A DNA stretch of 27,321 nucleotides from a virus: positions 1-27,321 of IMG/VR virus record IMGVR_UViG_3300007960_000141, one strand, 5' to 3'. Positions 1-8,285 of this stretch are shown one piece after another (the stretch's first letter is position 1; the number at the start of each line of letters is the position of its first letter). Made by a program: the position numbers and the translations under genes. The notes beneath the pieces were generated by a model. It worked only from the letters and a program-made list of their open reading frames with translations, was not told where the DNA came from and made no database searches.

Positions 1-1581
1 AAAAAAATGTTTACCGATAAAGTCGTGCCTATATCGATTAATTATCCTTTCTTCTTCAAGCCTATCCAAGATGGTATGGATAGACCCAAATCAGAGCTGG
101 CTTATCGTGTTCCAGCTAGTAAACTTACTCGTAAAAAAATTACAAATAACGAGCAAGTTGAAGAGCTTGAAGGCCTTGATACGACGATAGACTGGAAGAA
201 TACTGGAGATAATAGTTATGATGGTGAAAAATTAAATCTACTAGTACACGACGAAAGTGGTAAGTGGGAAAGACCAGATAATATATTAAATAACTGGCGA
301 GTAACAAAAACCTGTTTACGACTAGGTAGTAGGATTATAGGTAAATGTATGATGGGATCAACATCTAACGCATTAGATAAAGGTGGTGATAACTTCAAAA
401 AACTTTATAATGATAGTGATGTAACTAAAAGAAATAGAAATGGTCAAACAAAATCTGGTTTATATGCTTTGTTTATTCCAATGGAATGGAACTTTGAAGG
501 ATTTATTGATGAGTTTGGACGACCTGTCTTTACTACTCCAGGACGAGATGTTTATGGACCAGACGGTGAATTAATAGATATAGGTGTTATAGATCATTGG
601 GAAAACGAAGTTGATGGTTTAAAAGACGATCAAGACGCTTTAAATGAATTTTATCGTCAGTTTCCAAGAACAGAAGAACATGCATTTAGAGATGAAACAA
701 AAAATAGTTTATTTAATCTAACTAAAATATATGAGCAAATAGATTATAATGAAGGTATGAGAAGTTCAGCGGCTGTTACAGTTGGTAGTTTTCAATGGAT
801 GAGTGGTATAAAAGATTCAAGAGTTATATTTACCCCAGATCCAAATGGCAGGTTTAAAATTAGCTGGGTTCCAGATATAAACTTGCAGAATCGAGTAATA
901 ATAAAAAATGGAATTAAATACCCTGGAAATGAACATATTGGCGCTTTTGGCTGCGATAGCTATGATATTAGCGGTACTGTTGATGGTAGAGGATCCAACG
1001 GATCTCTTCATGGATTGACTAAGTTTTCTATGGAAAACGCTCCGCCAAATCATTTTTTCTTAGAATATATAGCGAGACCACAAACCGCTGAGATATTCTT
1101 CGAAGATATATTAATGGCTTTGCATTTTTATGGTATGCCGCTACTAGCGGAAAATAATAAACCTAGATTATTATATTATTTAAAACGTAGAGGTTACAGA
1201 GGTTATTCAATGAATAGACCTGATAAAGTTTGGAATAAATTATCTACAACTGAAAAAGAAATAGGTGGTATTCCAAACTCTAGTGAAGATATTAAGCAAG
1301 CTCATGCTGCTGCAATTGAAATGTACATTAATGATCACGTTGGAATAATGCCTAACGGAGATTATGGGAATATATACTTTAATGAGACTTTAAACGACTG
1401 GGCTAAGTTCAACATAAACAACAGAACTAAGCACGATGCATCTATAAGTTCTGGTCTAGCAATAATGGCATGTAATAGACATTTGTATTCACCTGTAATA
1501 AAGAATAATAGAAAACAAGTAAATTTAAGTGTAGCTAGATATTCAAACGACGGCTATTCATCTAAACTAATAAACAACTAA
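1..1581 (+). CDS. terL: Terminase large subunit, C-terminal part (5' end outside window)
   Basis: DNA-packaging motor: an ATPase that pumps DNA through the portal, fused to a nuclease that cuts concatemers. The frame is open to the left edge (two Lys codons precede the ATG at 7), so the true start and Walker A lie upstream. Numbering from the Met at 7: LLVHDE (D82, E83) is a Walker B with catalytic Glu, followed by the motif III-like GKCMMGSTSNA and a KGGDNFKKLY stretch usual after it in Bacteroidota-phage terminases. The RNase H-like nuclease follows, with candidate metal ligands D317 (GCDSYD), E382 (LLAENNK) and D477 (KHDASISSGLAIMA). Catalytic residues of both halves that fall in the window look intact. 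The stop is one base before the portal ATG, so the genes are co-transcribed and probably translationally coupled. The ATG at 7 lies inside the ATPase fold and is unlikely to be a real start. Confidence 0.9.
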   Translation, partial: KKMFTDKVVPISINYPFFFKPIQDGMDRPKSELAYRVPASKLTRKKITNNEQVEELEGLDTTIDWKNTGDNSYDGEKLNLLVHDESGKWERPDNILNNWRVTKTCLRLGSRIIGKCMMGSTSNALDKGGDNFKKLYNDSDVTKRNRNGQTKSGLYALFIPMEWNFEGFIDEFGRPVFTTPGRDVYGPDGELIDIGVIDHWENEVDGLKDDQDALNEFYRQFPRTEEHAFRDETKNSLFNLTKIYEQIDYNEGMRSSAAVTVGSFQWMSGIKDSRVIFTPDPNGRFKISWVPDINLQNRVIIKNGIKYPGNEHIGAFGCDSYDISGTVDGRGSNGSLHGLTKFSMENAPPNHFFLEYIARPQTAEIFFEDILMALHFYGMPLLAENNKPRLLYYLKRRGYRGYSMNRPDKVWNKLSTTEKEIGGIPNSSEDIKQAHAAAIEMYINDHVGIMPNGDYGNIYFNETLNDWAKFNINNRTKHDASISSGLAIMACNRHLYSPVIKNNRKQVNLSVARYSNDGYSSKLINN

Positions 1582-1582
1582 T

Positions 1583-3919
1583 ATGGCTAATTCAACAGGA
1601 GTGGTTAGTAATTACTTCCCAAGTCAAGCTGTTAGTGATCTCGAAAAGATTAGCTACGACTACGGATTAAAGATAGCTAAAGCTATCGAGAACGAATGGT
1701 TTAACGATTATATTGGTAGTGGAACAAAATATACCGGTAGCAACAATAGATATTCTGGAAATCAAACAGAGTTCCATAGATTAAGACTATACGCTAGAGG
1801 TGAACAATCAGTTAGTAAATATAAAGATGAATTATCAATTAACGGTGATTTATCTTATTTAAACTTAGACTGGAAACCTGTGCCTATTATACCTAAATTC
1901 GTTGATATTGTAGTTAATGGTATAGCTGAAAGAACTTACGATATAAAAGCTTATTCTCAAGATCCTTTTGGGGTTCAAAAAAGAACAGATTACATGAACT
2001 CTATTCTTGAAGACATGGCCACGAAAGATCTCAACAATAAGGTTCAAAAAGACTTTGGAATAAACTTATACAATAATAACCCAGACACACTGCCTGAAAA
2101 CGAAGACGAATTAGCGCTTCACATGCAATTAAACTATAAGCAGGCTGTAGAAATAGCCGAAGAGCAAGCCATAAATGTTTTGATGGACGGTAGTAGATAT
2201 GAGCTTATAAAGAAAAGATTTTATTATGATTTAACAGTGTTAGGTATTGGCGCTGTAAAAACCACGTTTAATACATCCGAGGGAGCTAAAGTTGAATACG
2301 TTGATCCAGCTAACTTAGTATATTCTTATACTGATTCTCCATACTTTGATGATATATATTACGTTGGTGAAGTTAAAAATATTCCAATAAACGAATTGGT
2401 AAAAGAATTTCCACATCTTAACCAAGATGAAATAGAAGAAATACTTAAAACAAATAATCAAACCGCGGGGAGATACAGAAGCTACGAAGAAATTGACAAT
2501 AATAAAGTTCAAGTTCTTTACTTTAATTATAAAACCTATATGAATGAGGTTTACAAAGTAAAAGAAATGGCTACTGGCGCTGAAAAAGCTATCGCGAAAG
2601 ACGACACATTTAATCCACCTGAAAATCTTGAAGGTAATTTTTCTAAATTACAAAGAGCTGTAGAGGTTTTATACGATGGAGCTTTTATATTAGGCACTAA
2701 TAAACTTATAAAGTGGGAGATTTGCAAGAATATGTTAAGGCCAAAAAGTGATTACACTAAAGTCAAGATGAATTATTCTATTGTTGCTCCAAGAATATAT
2801 AAAGGTAAGATTGAATCTTTAGTCGGTAGAATTACTACTTTCGCAGATATGATTCAGCTTACACATTTAAAAATACAACAAGTAATGTCAAGAATGGTTC
2901 CTGATGGAGTTTATCTTGACGCAGATGGTTTAGCTGAAATAGACTTAGGCAACGGAACAAACTATAGTCCGCAAGAAGCTTTAAACATGTTCTTCCAAAC
3001 TGGCTCTGTTATTGGTAGATCATTCACGCAAGACGGCGACATGAATCCTGGTAAAGTTCCAATTCAACAAATACAATCAGGTGTTGGAGCAAATAAACTA
3101 CAAGCTTTGATTGGAAATTACAATTATTATCTAGGCATGATACGTGATGTTACCGGGTTGAATGAAGCTCGTGATGGTAGTATGCCAGATAAAAACGCTT
3201 TAGTTGGCGTTCAAAAATTAGCCGCAGCTAATAGTAACACAGCAACTAGACACATACTTCAGTCAGGTCTTTTCTTAACAGCTGAAGTTGCTGAAGCGTT
3301 ATCATTGAGAATATCTGATATTATTGAATACTCTCCAACTGCCGATGCGTTTATACAAGCTATAGGCGCTCATAATGTTGCTACACTAGAAGAAATGAGT
3401 AATTTACACTTATATGATTTTGGTATATTCATAGAGTTAGCTCCAGATGAAGAAGAAAAAGCTAAGCTAGAAAATAATATTCAAGTAGCATTAGCTCAAC
3501 AAAATATAGATCTTGAAGACGCGATTGATATTAGAGAAGTTAGAAACGTTAAGTTAGCTAATCAATTGTTAAAAATAAAAAGAAAGAGAAAGCTAGAAAG
3601 AGATAGAGTAATAGCTCAACAAAACGCTCAGATGAATGCTCAAGTTTCAACTCAAGCAGCCCAAGCAGCAGCACAAGCAGAAATGCAAAAGCAACAAGCT
3701 AAAGCTCAAACTGAAGCTCAACTATTACAATTAAAGTCTCAATCTAAAATGCAAGAATTGCAGCAAGAGGCTAAACTTAAAAAAGAGTTAATGGAAGCAG
3801 AGTTTAGATACAACATGCAGTTACGTCAAATGGATGCTGATATTAAGGCTCAAGGTGAAAAACCTAAAGAAAGTTTTGAATCCAGAGGTAATGATGTTTT
3901 TGGAGGAATAACAGTTTAA
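1583..3919 (+). CDS. Portal protein
   Basis: A 778-residue protein directly behind the terminase. It should form the dodecameric ring at one capsid vertex through which DNA enters and leaves and to which the tail attaches. No catalytic motif is expected or seen. The length exceeds that of T7-type portals (about 540) and fits the larger portals of crAss-like Bacteroidota phages. The body (residues about 30-640) is mixed alpha/beta. From about 650 to 760 it becomes a long Gln/Ala-rich helical tract with heptad character (many QAQ, AQAA and EMQKQQAKAQ-like stretches), which could be the barrel or crown helix projecting into the head. The start is the ATG at 1583, one base after the terminase stop in an A/T-rich leader. 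Position, length and the terminal barrel-like helix support the call; family assignment is from recollection. Confidence 0.82.
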   Translation: MANSTGVVSNYFPSQAVSDLEKISYDYGLKIAKAIENEWFNDYIGSGTKYTGSNNRYSGNQTEFHRLRLYARGEQSVSKYKDELSINGDLSYLNLDWKPVPIIPKFVDIVVNGIAERTYDIKAYSQDPFGVQKRTDYMNSILEDMATKDLNNKVQKDFGINLYNNNPDTLPENEDELALHMQLNYKQAVEIAEEQAINVLMDGSRYELIKKRFYYDLTVLGIGAVKTTFNTSEGAKVEYVDPANLVYSYTDSPYFDDIYYVGEVKNIPINELVKEFPHLNQDEIEEILKTNNQTAGRYRSYEEIDNNKVQVLYFNYKTYMNEVYKVKEMATGAEKAIAKDDTFNPPENLEGNFSKLQRAVEVLYDGAFILGTNKLIKWEICKNMLRPKSDYTKVKMNYSIVAPRIYKGKIESLVGRITTFADMIQLTHLKIQQVMSRMVPDGVYLDADGLAEIDLGNGTNYSPQEALNMFFQTGSVIGRSFTQDGDMNPGKVPIQQIQSGVGANKLQALIGNYNYYLGMIRDVTGLNEARDGSMPDKNALVGVQKLAAANSNTATRHILQSGLFLTAEVAEALSLRISDIIEYSPTADAFIQAIGAHNVATLEEMSNLHLYDFGIFIELAPDEEEKAKLENNIQVALAQQNIDLEDAIDIREVRNVKLANQLLKIKRKRKLERDRVIAQQNAQMNAQVSTQAAQAAAQAEMQKQQAKAQTEAQLLQLKSQSKMQELQQEAKLKKELMEAEFRYNMQLRQMDADIKAQGEKPKESFESRGNDVFGGITV

Positions 3920-3921
3920 CA

Positions 3922-3944
3922 AATAATTTTTTATATTTTATATT
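3922..3944 (+). promoter_or_regulatory. AT-rich leader, copy 1 (before scaffold gene)
   Basis: The short gap holds a pure A/T leader, AATTTTTTATATTTTATATT, running into ATGGA. An almost identical leader precedes the gene at 6768, where it directly follows a terminator. The shared sequence may be a phage promoter core, a translation-initiation leader, or both. No Bacteroidota -33/-7 pair (TTTG / TAnnTTTG) is evident, so the function is inferred only from the repetition. Confidence 0.3.
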
Positions 3945-5159
3945 ATGGACAAAAAAGTAGAACAATCAATGGCAGATAACGCCGTTGAAAAACAAACAAT
4001 TAAAAAGCCTAGAGCTAAAAAGTTCGCTAACAAAGGTGATACAATAAAAGTAGATCTTAGTGAACAAGTAGCTCCTAAGGTTGAAGAAGAGACAATTAAA
4101 GTAGATTTAACAAATGCCAATCAAGAGCAAGAGGCAACAGACGTGGTTACAGATCAACAAGCCGGAGCTGTACAAGAAGTGGTTGAAGAAGTACCACAAA
4201 GGGAAGAGACCGTTCAAGATGAACAACCCGCTGTTGAAGAAGTAGTTTTAGAAGAAGTAACTGAAGAACCTACAGAAGCTCTAAAAGAACTTGTTGAAGA
4301 AGTAGAAAGAGTTGAAGTTGAGTCTACACAAAATATGCTACCAGAAAACATCCAAAAGTTAGTTGACTTTATGGAGGAAACTGGTGGAACTATTGAAGAT
4401 TATGTAGAATTAAATAAAGATATTGATTCTTTAGATAGCATGACAGTTCTTCAAGAGTATTATAAAAAAACAAAGCCACATTTGTCGGCTGAAGAAATAA
4501 GTTTCATGATGGAAGATGAGTTCAACTATGACGAAGACACTGATAGTGAACGAGACGTGAAACGTAAAAAGCTAGCCTTTAAGGAGCAAGTTGCTAAGGC
4601 TAAAGCCTACTTAGACGGGCAAAAGTCTAAATATTATGAAGAGATTAAAGCTGGATCTCGCTTAACGCCTGAGGCGCAAAAAGCGATGGAATTTTTTAAT
4701 CGCTACAACAAAGAATCAGAAGAAACCAAAACCATTGCTGAAAAACAAAAACGAATTTTTGAGCAAAAAACTAATCAGCTTTTTAACGACTCATTCAAAG
4801 GTTTTGAATATAAAGTTGGAGATAAAACTTATAGATTAAATGTTAAAGACGCTCAAAAAATTAAAGAAACCCAAAGTGATATTGGAAATATGGTTAAGAT
4901 GTTTTTAGCCGAAGACAACACAATATCAGACGCTAAAGGGTATCACAAATCTTTGTTTACAGCTATGAATCCCGACATGATAGCCCAACACTTTTACGAG
5001 CAAGGAAAAGCCGATGCTATCAAGGATAGTGTTGCAAAAGCGAAAAATGTTAACATGGACGCTAGAAAATCACACGGCGAAGTAAATGTAAATGGGACTA
5101 AATTTAGGGTTTTAAGTGGTGACAGTTCTAATGATTTTAAAGTGAAAATTAGAAAATAA
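3945..5159 (+). CDS. Probable capsid scaffolding protein
   Basis: A 404-residue protein immediately upstream of the major capsid gene, the standard place for a scaffold. The N-terminal quarter is low-complexity and very acidic (runs such as VEEVVLEEVTEEP), after a short basic patch (KKPRAKKFANKG). A duplicated TIKVDL element occurs at residues 33-38 and 50-55. The rest is charged and helix-forming, ending in a basic tail (FKVKIRK), consistent with the capsid-binding C-terminus known for scaffolds. There are no cysteines, transmembrane segments or recognisable protease catalytic residues, so a fused head-maturation protease is not supported. The start is the ATG at 3945 behind an A/T-only leader. 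The assignment is by position and composition; another internal head protein is possible. Confidence 0.65.
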   Translation: MDKKVEQSMADNAVEKQTIKKPRAKKFANKGDTIKVDLSEQVAPKVEEETIKVDLTNANQEQEATDVVTDQQAGAVQEVVEEVPQREETVQDEQPAVEEVVLEEVTEEPTEALKELVEEVERVEVESTQNMLPENIQKLVDFMEETGGTIEDYVELNKDIDSLDSMTVLQEYYKKTKPHLSAEEISFMMEDEFNYDEDTDSERDVKRKKLAFKEQVAKAKAYLDGQKSKYYEEIKAGSRLTPEAQKAMEFFNRYNKESEETKTIAEKQKRIFEQKTNQLFNDSFKGFEYKVGDKTYRLNVKDAQKIKETQSDIGNMVKMFLAEDNTISDAKGYHKSLFTAMNPDMIAQHFYEQGKADAIKDSVAKAKNVNMDARKSHGEVNVNGTKFRVLSGDSSNDFKVKIRK

Positions 5160-5185
5160 AAATTAACAATTAAAACTATTTAAAA

Positions 5186-6694
5186 ATGGCTTATACTGCT
5201 GGAACTAATTTGAATAGTGTACCTGCTCCTTTTAAGCAAACACTATCTTCGAATTATATCGATTTTACTGCGTCAGGCACTGCTGGCTGGGCGCAACAAT
5301 ATTTACCGGATCTACTTGAACAAGAAGCTGAAGTATTTGGTAATAGAACTATTAGTGGCTTCTTATCTATGGTTGGAGCTGAAGAAGCGATGACTTCTGA
5401 TCAAGTTATTTGGTCTGAGCAAGGTCGTCTTCACTTATCTTTCAAAGCTACTGTTGCTGATATAAATGATATGTCTGGAAGCTTAGATCTTAACGGAGCC
5501 ACAGACGATGGTGGTGGTGGTACACTTACTATCACTAAAGACATTGATGGCAATACTGATAACGTTGCTAACAATGGTATTCGTATAAATGACACTGTAT
5601 TAATTGCTCAAGCTGGTGGTTCTTGTACTGCTTTAGTTGTTGGTGTATCTGGCGCTACGATCAGCGTTGCTCCTTATGGTTACGCAACTTTAGAAGACGC
5701 TGGAATCACTCTTACTACAGCAGACGCTACTAGAGTATTAGTTTATGGATCTGAGTTTGGTAAAGGTAAAAATGGAAGAAGTCAAGCTAACAAGCCTGCT
5801 TTCAAATCTTTCACTAACAAACCTATTATCCTAAAAGATTACTATGAAATTTCTGGATCTGATGCATCTCAAATTGGCTGGGTTGAAGTTTCTGGTGAAG
5901 AAGGACAATCTGGTTACTTGTGGTACTTAAAAGCTGAAGGTGATACTAGAGCTCGTTTTGCTGATTACGTAGAAATGGCTATGCTTGAGGCTACTAAGCC
6001 AGCTGCAGCTTCTGTTATTGATGACGCTACTATAGTTGCTGCTACTGGACTTCCTGCTAACTTTGGTACTGAAGGTTTATTTGCTGCTATTACTGATAGA
6101 GGTCACATTTTTGACGGTATTAATGGTACAACTGCCACTACTGACTTAGCTGAATTTGATGCTATCTTGGCTAAATTTGATGAAAACGGTGCTATCGAAG
6201 AAAACATGATGTTCTTAGATAGAGCTACTTCTTTAGCTATTGATGATATGTTAGCTGGCATGAACTCCTATGGTTCTGGTGGTACATCTTACGGAGTATT
6301 CAACAACTCTGAAGATATGGCATTAAACTTAGGTTTCTCTGGATTCCGTAGAGGATCTTATGACTTCTATAAGTCTGACTTTAAATACTTGAATGACTTA
6401 TCTACTCGTGGAGGTATTAATGCTATCGCTACAGCTGATAAAATTCACGGTGTATTTATTCCTGCTGGTGTTTCTTCTGTGTATGATCAGACTTTAGGTA
6501 AAAACCTAAAACGTCCATTCTTACACGTTAGATACCGTGCTTCTCAAATGGAAGACAGACGATTCAAAACTTGGATCACTGGTTCTGTTGGTGGAAACGT
6601 TACATCTGATATTGATGCAATGGAGGTGCACTACTTATCTGAAAGATGTTTAGTTGTACAAGGTGCTAACAACTTTGTAATGATTCAAGACTAA
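5186..6694 (+). CDS. Major capsid protein
   Basis: A 502-residue protein that should form the icosahedral shell (HK97-like fold). The N-terminal region, with AQQYLPDLLEQEAEVFGN and a downstream VGAEEAMTSDQVIWSEQGRL block, resembles major capsid proteins of marine Bacteroidota podoviruses as I recall them. A Gly/Thr-rich beta segment (about residues 95-190) looks like an inserted surface domain. The C-terminal part (FLHVRYRASQMEDRRFKTW) is typical of a capsid-core strand and helix. Codon choice differs visibly from neighbouring genes: many GCT, GGT, TCT and ACT codons and a less extreme A/T content, as expected of the most abundant virion protein. The start at 5186 follows TTTAAAA and has no Shine-Dalgarno. 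The gene ends 12 bases before a strong intrinsic terminator. Confidence 0.88.
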   Translation: MAYTAGTNLNSVPAPFKQTLSSNYIDFTASGTAGWAQQYLPDLLEQEAEVFGNRTISGFLSMVGAEEAMTSDQVIWSEQGRLHLSFKATVADINDMSGSLDLNGATDDGGGGTLTITKDIDGNTDNVANNGIRINDTVLIAQAGGSCTALVVGVSGATISVAPYGYATLEDAGITLTTADATRVLVYGSEFGKGKNGRSQANKPAFKSFTNKPIILKDYYEISGSDASQIGWVEVSGEEGQSGYLWYLKAEGDTRARFADYVEMAMLEATKPAAASVIDDATIVAATGLPANFGTEGLFAAITDRGHIFDGINGTTATTDLAEFDAILAKFDENGAIEENMMFLDRATSLAIDDMLAGMNSYGSGGTSYGVFNNSEDMALNLGFSGFRRGSYDFYKSDFKYLNDLSTRGGINAIATADKIHGVFIPAGVSSVYDQTLGKNLKRPFLHVRYRASQMEDRRFKTWITGSVGGNVTSDIDAMEVHYLSERCLVVQGANNFVMIQD

Positions 6695-6706
6695 TCATTC
6701 ATATTT

Positions 6707-6744
6707 AAACTACCCTGCCTTATTGGTGGGGTAGTTTATTTTTA
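6707..6744 (+). terminator. Intrinsic terminator after the capsid gene
   Basis: AAACTACCC (6707-6715) and GGGTAGTTT (6729-6737) pair perfectly. The inner TGCC/GGTG adds four pairs (two G-U), giving a 13-bp stem with a TTATT loop. It is followed directly by ATTTTTA and a longer T-rich tract. This is the only clear rho-independent terminator in the window, placed so that most transcripts would end after the capsid gene. Confidence 0.85.
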
Positions 6745-6767
6745 TTAATTTTTTATTATATTATATT
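6745..6767 (+). promoter_or_regulatory. AT-rich leader, copy 2 (after terminator)
   Basis: A/T-only leader (AATTTTTTATTATATTATATT then ATGGA, give or take one base) nearly matching the leader before the scaffold gene. Because it lies between a terminator and the next start, it is where a re-initiating promoter would be expected. It overlaps the T-rich tail of the terminator, so part of the similarity may only reflect composition. Confidence 0.3.
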
Positions 6768-7505
6768 ATGGAAACAAATGAAAAATGGGAGATAAAAGAT
6801 AGAACTTATTTCCTAAGAAAAAACAAAAAACCATTAACTTATACTCTTAAGTCAACTAACATTTATTGGTTTGATGAAGAAAAAGGTTATGAAAGAGAGT
6901 TGAAAAATACATCTAATCAAAGAACGCCGTTTGTAGATGAAATGACAGGTGATCAAAGATTAGAGCATATTGTATTTAGAAACGGAGCTTTATTTATACC
7001 TAAAGAGAAAACGATTACGCAAAAGTTACTTTCACTTTATCATCCTTACAAAGATAATGTTTATGAAGAATATAAGCCGGCTGCTATAGCGGCTACGCAA
7101 TTAGAATCTTTAGAGACAGAAGTAGAGGCTTTAATTATTGCTAAACAGTTAGATATTGATCAAGCTGAAGCAATAATGCGTGTAGAATTAGGATCTAAGG
7201 TATCTAGCATGAGTTCTGGTGAACTTAAAAGAGATTTACTATTATTTGCTAAAAGAAACCCCGTACTATTCTTAGAATTAGTCTCTGATGATAATGTTGG
7301 TCTTAGAAACTTTGGTATTAAAGCTGTTGAAGCTAAAATAATAAAACTTTCTAATGATCAAAGAACTTTTGTTTGGGCTAGTAATGGTCGAAAATTAATG
7401 ACTGTTCCTTTTGATGAGCATCCATATTCTGCGTTAGCGGCCTGGTTTAAAACAGATGAAGGATTAGAAGTTTACAATAGCATTGAAAAGCGATTAAACG
7501 CGTAA
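6768..7505 (+). CDS. Conserved structural-module protein of unknown function
   Basis: A 245-residue protein between the capsid gene and the connector genes. The N-terminal part (about 1-90) looks like a small beta-rich domain (YFLRKNKKPLTYTL, YWFDEEKGYERELK). A central stretch (about 105-165) is strongly helical, and the C-terminal part (about 165-245) is a compact alpha/beta region ending in PFDEHPYSALAAWFKTDEGL. No enzyme motif, transmembrane segment or cysteine is seen. I have an impression that the C-terminal block recurs in Bacteroidota phages, but cannot name a family. By location it may be a capsid auxiliary, head-closure or packaged protein. It is separated from the capsid gene by a terminator and followed by a large RNA hairpin, so its expression may be set apart from both neighbours. 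Confidence 0.7.
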   Translation: METNEKWEIKDRTYFLRKNKKPLTYTLKSTNIYWFDEEKGYERELKNTSNQRTPFVDEMTGDQRLEHIVFRNGALFIPKEKTITQKLLSLYHPYKDNVYEEYKPAAIAATQLESLETEVEALIIAKQLDIDQAEAIMRVELGSKVSSMSSGELKRDLLLFAKRNPVLFLELVSDDNVGLRNFGIKAVEAKIIKLSNDQRTFVWASNGRKLMTVPFDEHPYSALAAWFKTDEGLEVYNSIEKRLNA

Positions 7506-7510
7506 TTACT

Positions 7511-7552
7511 TATAGAAGAGTAGCCGCTCTTCGGGGTGGTTACTCAACTATA
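7511..7552 (+). other. Large intergenic RNA hairpin with UUCG tetraloop
   Basis: A 12-bp stem (7518-7529 with 7534-7545, including G-U pairs) is closed by a C(TTCG)G tetraloop at 7530-7533, an exceptionally stable loop in RNA. Beyond a symmetric AA/AA internal loop, a second 5-bp stem, TATAG (7511-7515) with CTATA (7548-7552), extends it. It is followed by an A-rich sequence rather than a T-run on either strand, so it is not a classical intrinsic terminator. A role in mRNA processing or stability (for example an RNase III-type site) is inferred. Confidence 0.75.
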
Positions 7553-7564
7553 AAAAATAATTAA

Positions 7565-8281
7565 ATGGCAGTAAACATAAACACAGTATATCAAAGAGTA
7601 TTGGCTATTGCCAACAAAGAGCAAAGGGGTTATATAACACCTCAAGAATTTAACATACTTGCAAATCAAGCTCAATTGGATGTTTTTGAGCAATACTTCT
7701 ATGATCAACATCAATTCTCTAGAGCTAGAGGCAGTCAACCAAAACAGCTTGATCCCGTAGAGATATTAAAAGATAAAATAAGTTTATTTGAAGTTTTCAA
7801 TTCTCTGAGAACTCACGATGGTAACGCTTATACATTTCCAACTGACATGTATAGATTATCTAACGTAAAATATGATGACGTTATAGCTGATTACGTTTCA
7901 ATACGAGAATTTGAAGCTATGAAAGGTCATCCGTTACTTAGACCGCACGCTAATCGTCCGTTATATATAAAAACTAAAGATGGCGTTAAAGTTTATACTG
8001 GCGCTGCTTCTGACAACTCTGTTACTCAAGTGACTGCTGCTGATAAAGTATATATTGACTATATCAAAAAGCCAGCGACGGTATCATGGGGATATATAGT
8101 TGTTAGTGGTTCAGCTTTATACAATTCTGGCAACTCAACAAACTTTGAACTTCACGAATCTGAAGAAGTTAACTTAGTAAATAGAATATTGGTGTTAGCT
8201 GGTATAATGATTAAAGATCCAACTCTTTACCAAACAATATCTGGTGAAGAAATGAAAGACATTCAACAAGAAAAACAATAA
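7565..8281 (+). CDS. Probable head-tail connector / tail ring protein
   Basis: A 238-residue protein in the stretch between capsid and tail nozzle genes where adaptor or ring proteins are encoded in podoviruses. It begins with a helical segment (VYQRVLAIANKEQRGYITPQ, then FNILANQAQLDVFEQYFYD), a signature I associate with neck or ring proteins of crAss-like and marine Bacteroidota phages. The middle and C-terminal parts alternate beta-rich stretches with short helices. No cysteine or enzymatic motif is seen. It lies 4 bases upstream of the next gene, with which it shares the leader AATAATTAAATGGCA, suggesting matched translation of two partner proteins. The exact ring position in the tail cannot be told from sequence alone. 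Confidence 0.6.
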   Translation: MAVNINTVYQRVLAIANKEQRGYITPQEFNILANQAQLDVFEQYFYDQHQFSRARGSQPKQLDPVEILKDKISLFEVFNSLRTHDGNAYTFPTDMYRLSNVKYDDVIADYVSIREFEAMKGHPLLRPHANRPLYIKTKDGVKVYTGAASDNSVTQVTAADKVYIDYIKKPATVSWGYIVVSGSALYNSGNSTNFELHESEEVNLVNRILVLAGIMIKDPTLYQTISGEEMKDIQQEKQ

Positions 8282-8285
8282 TTAA

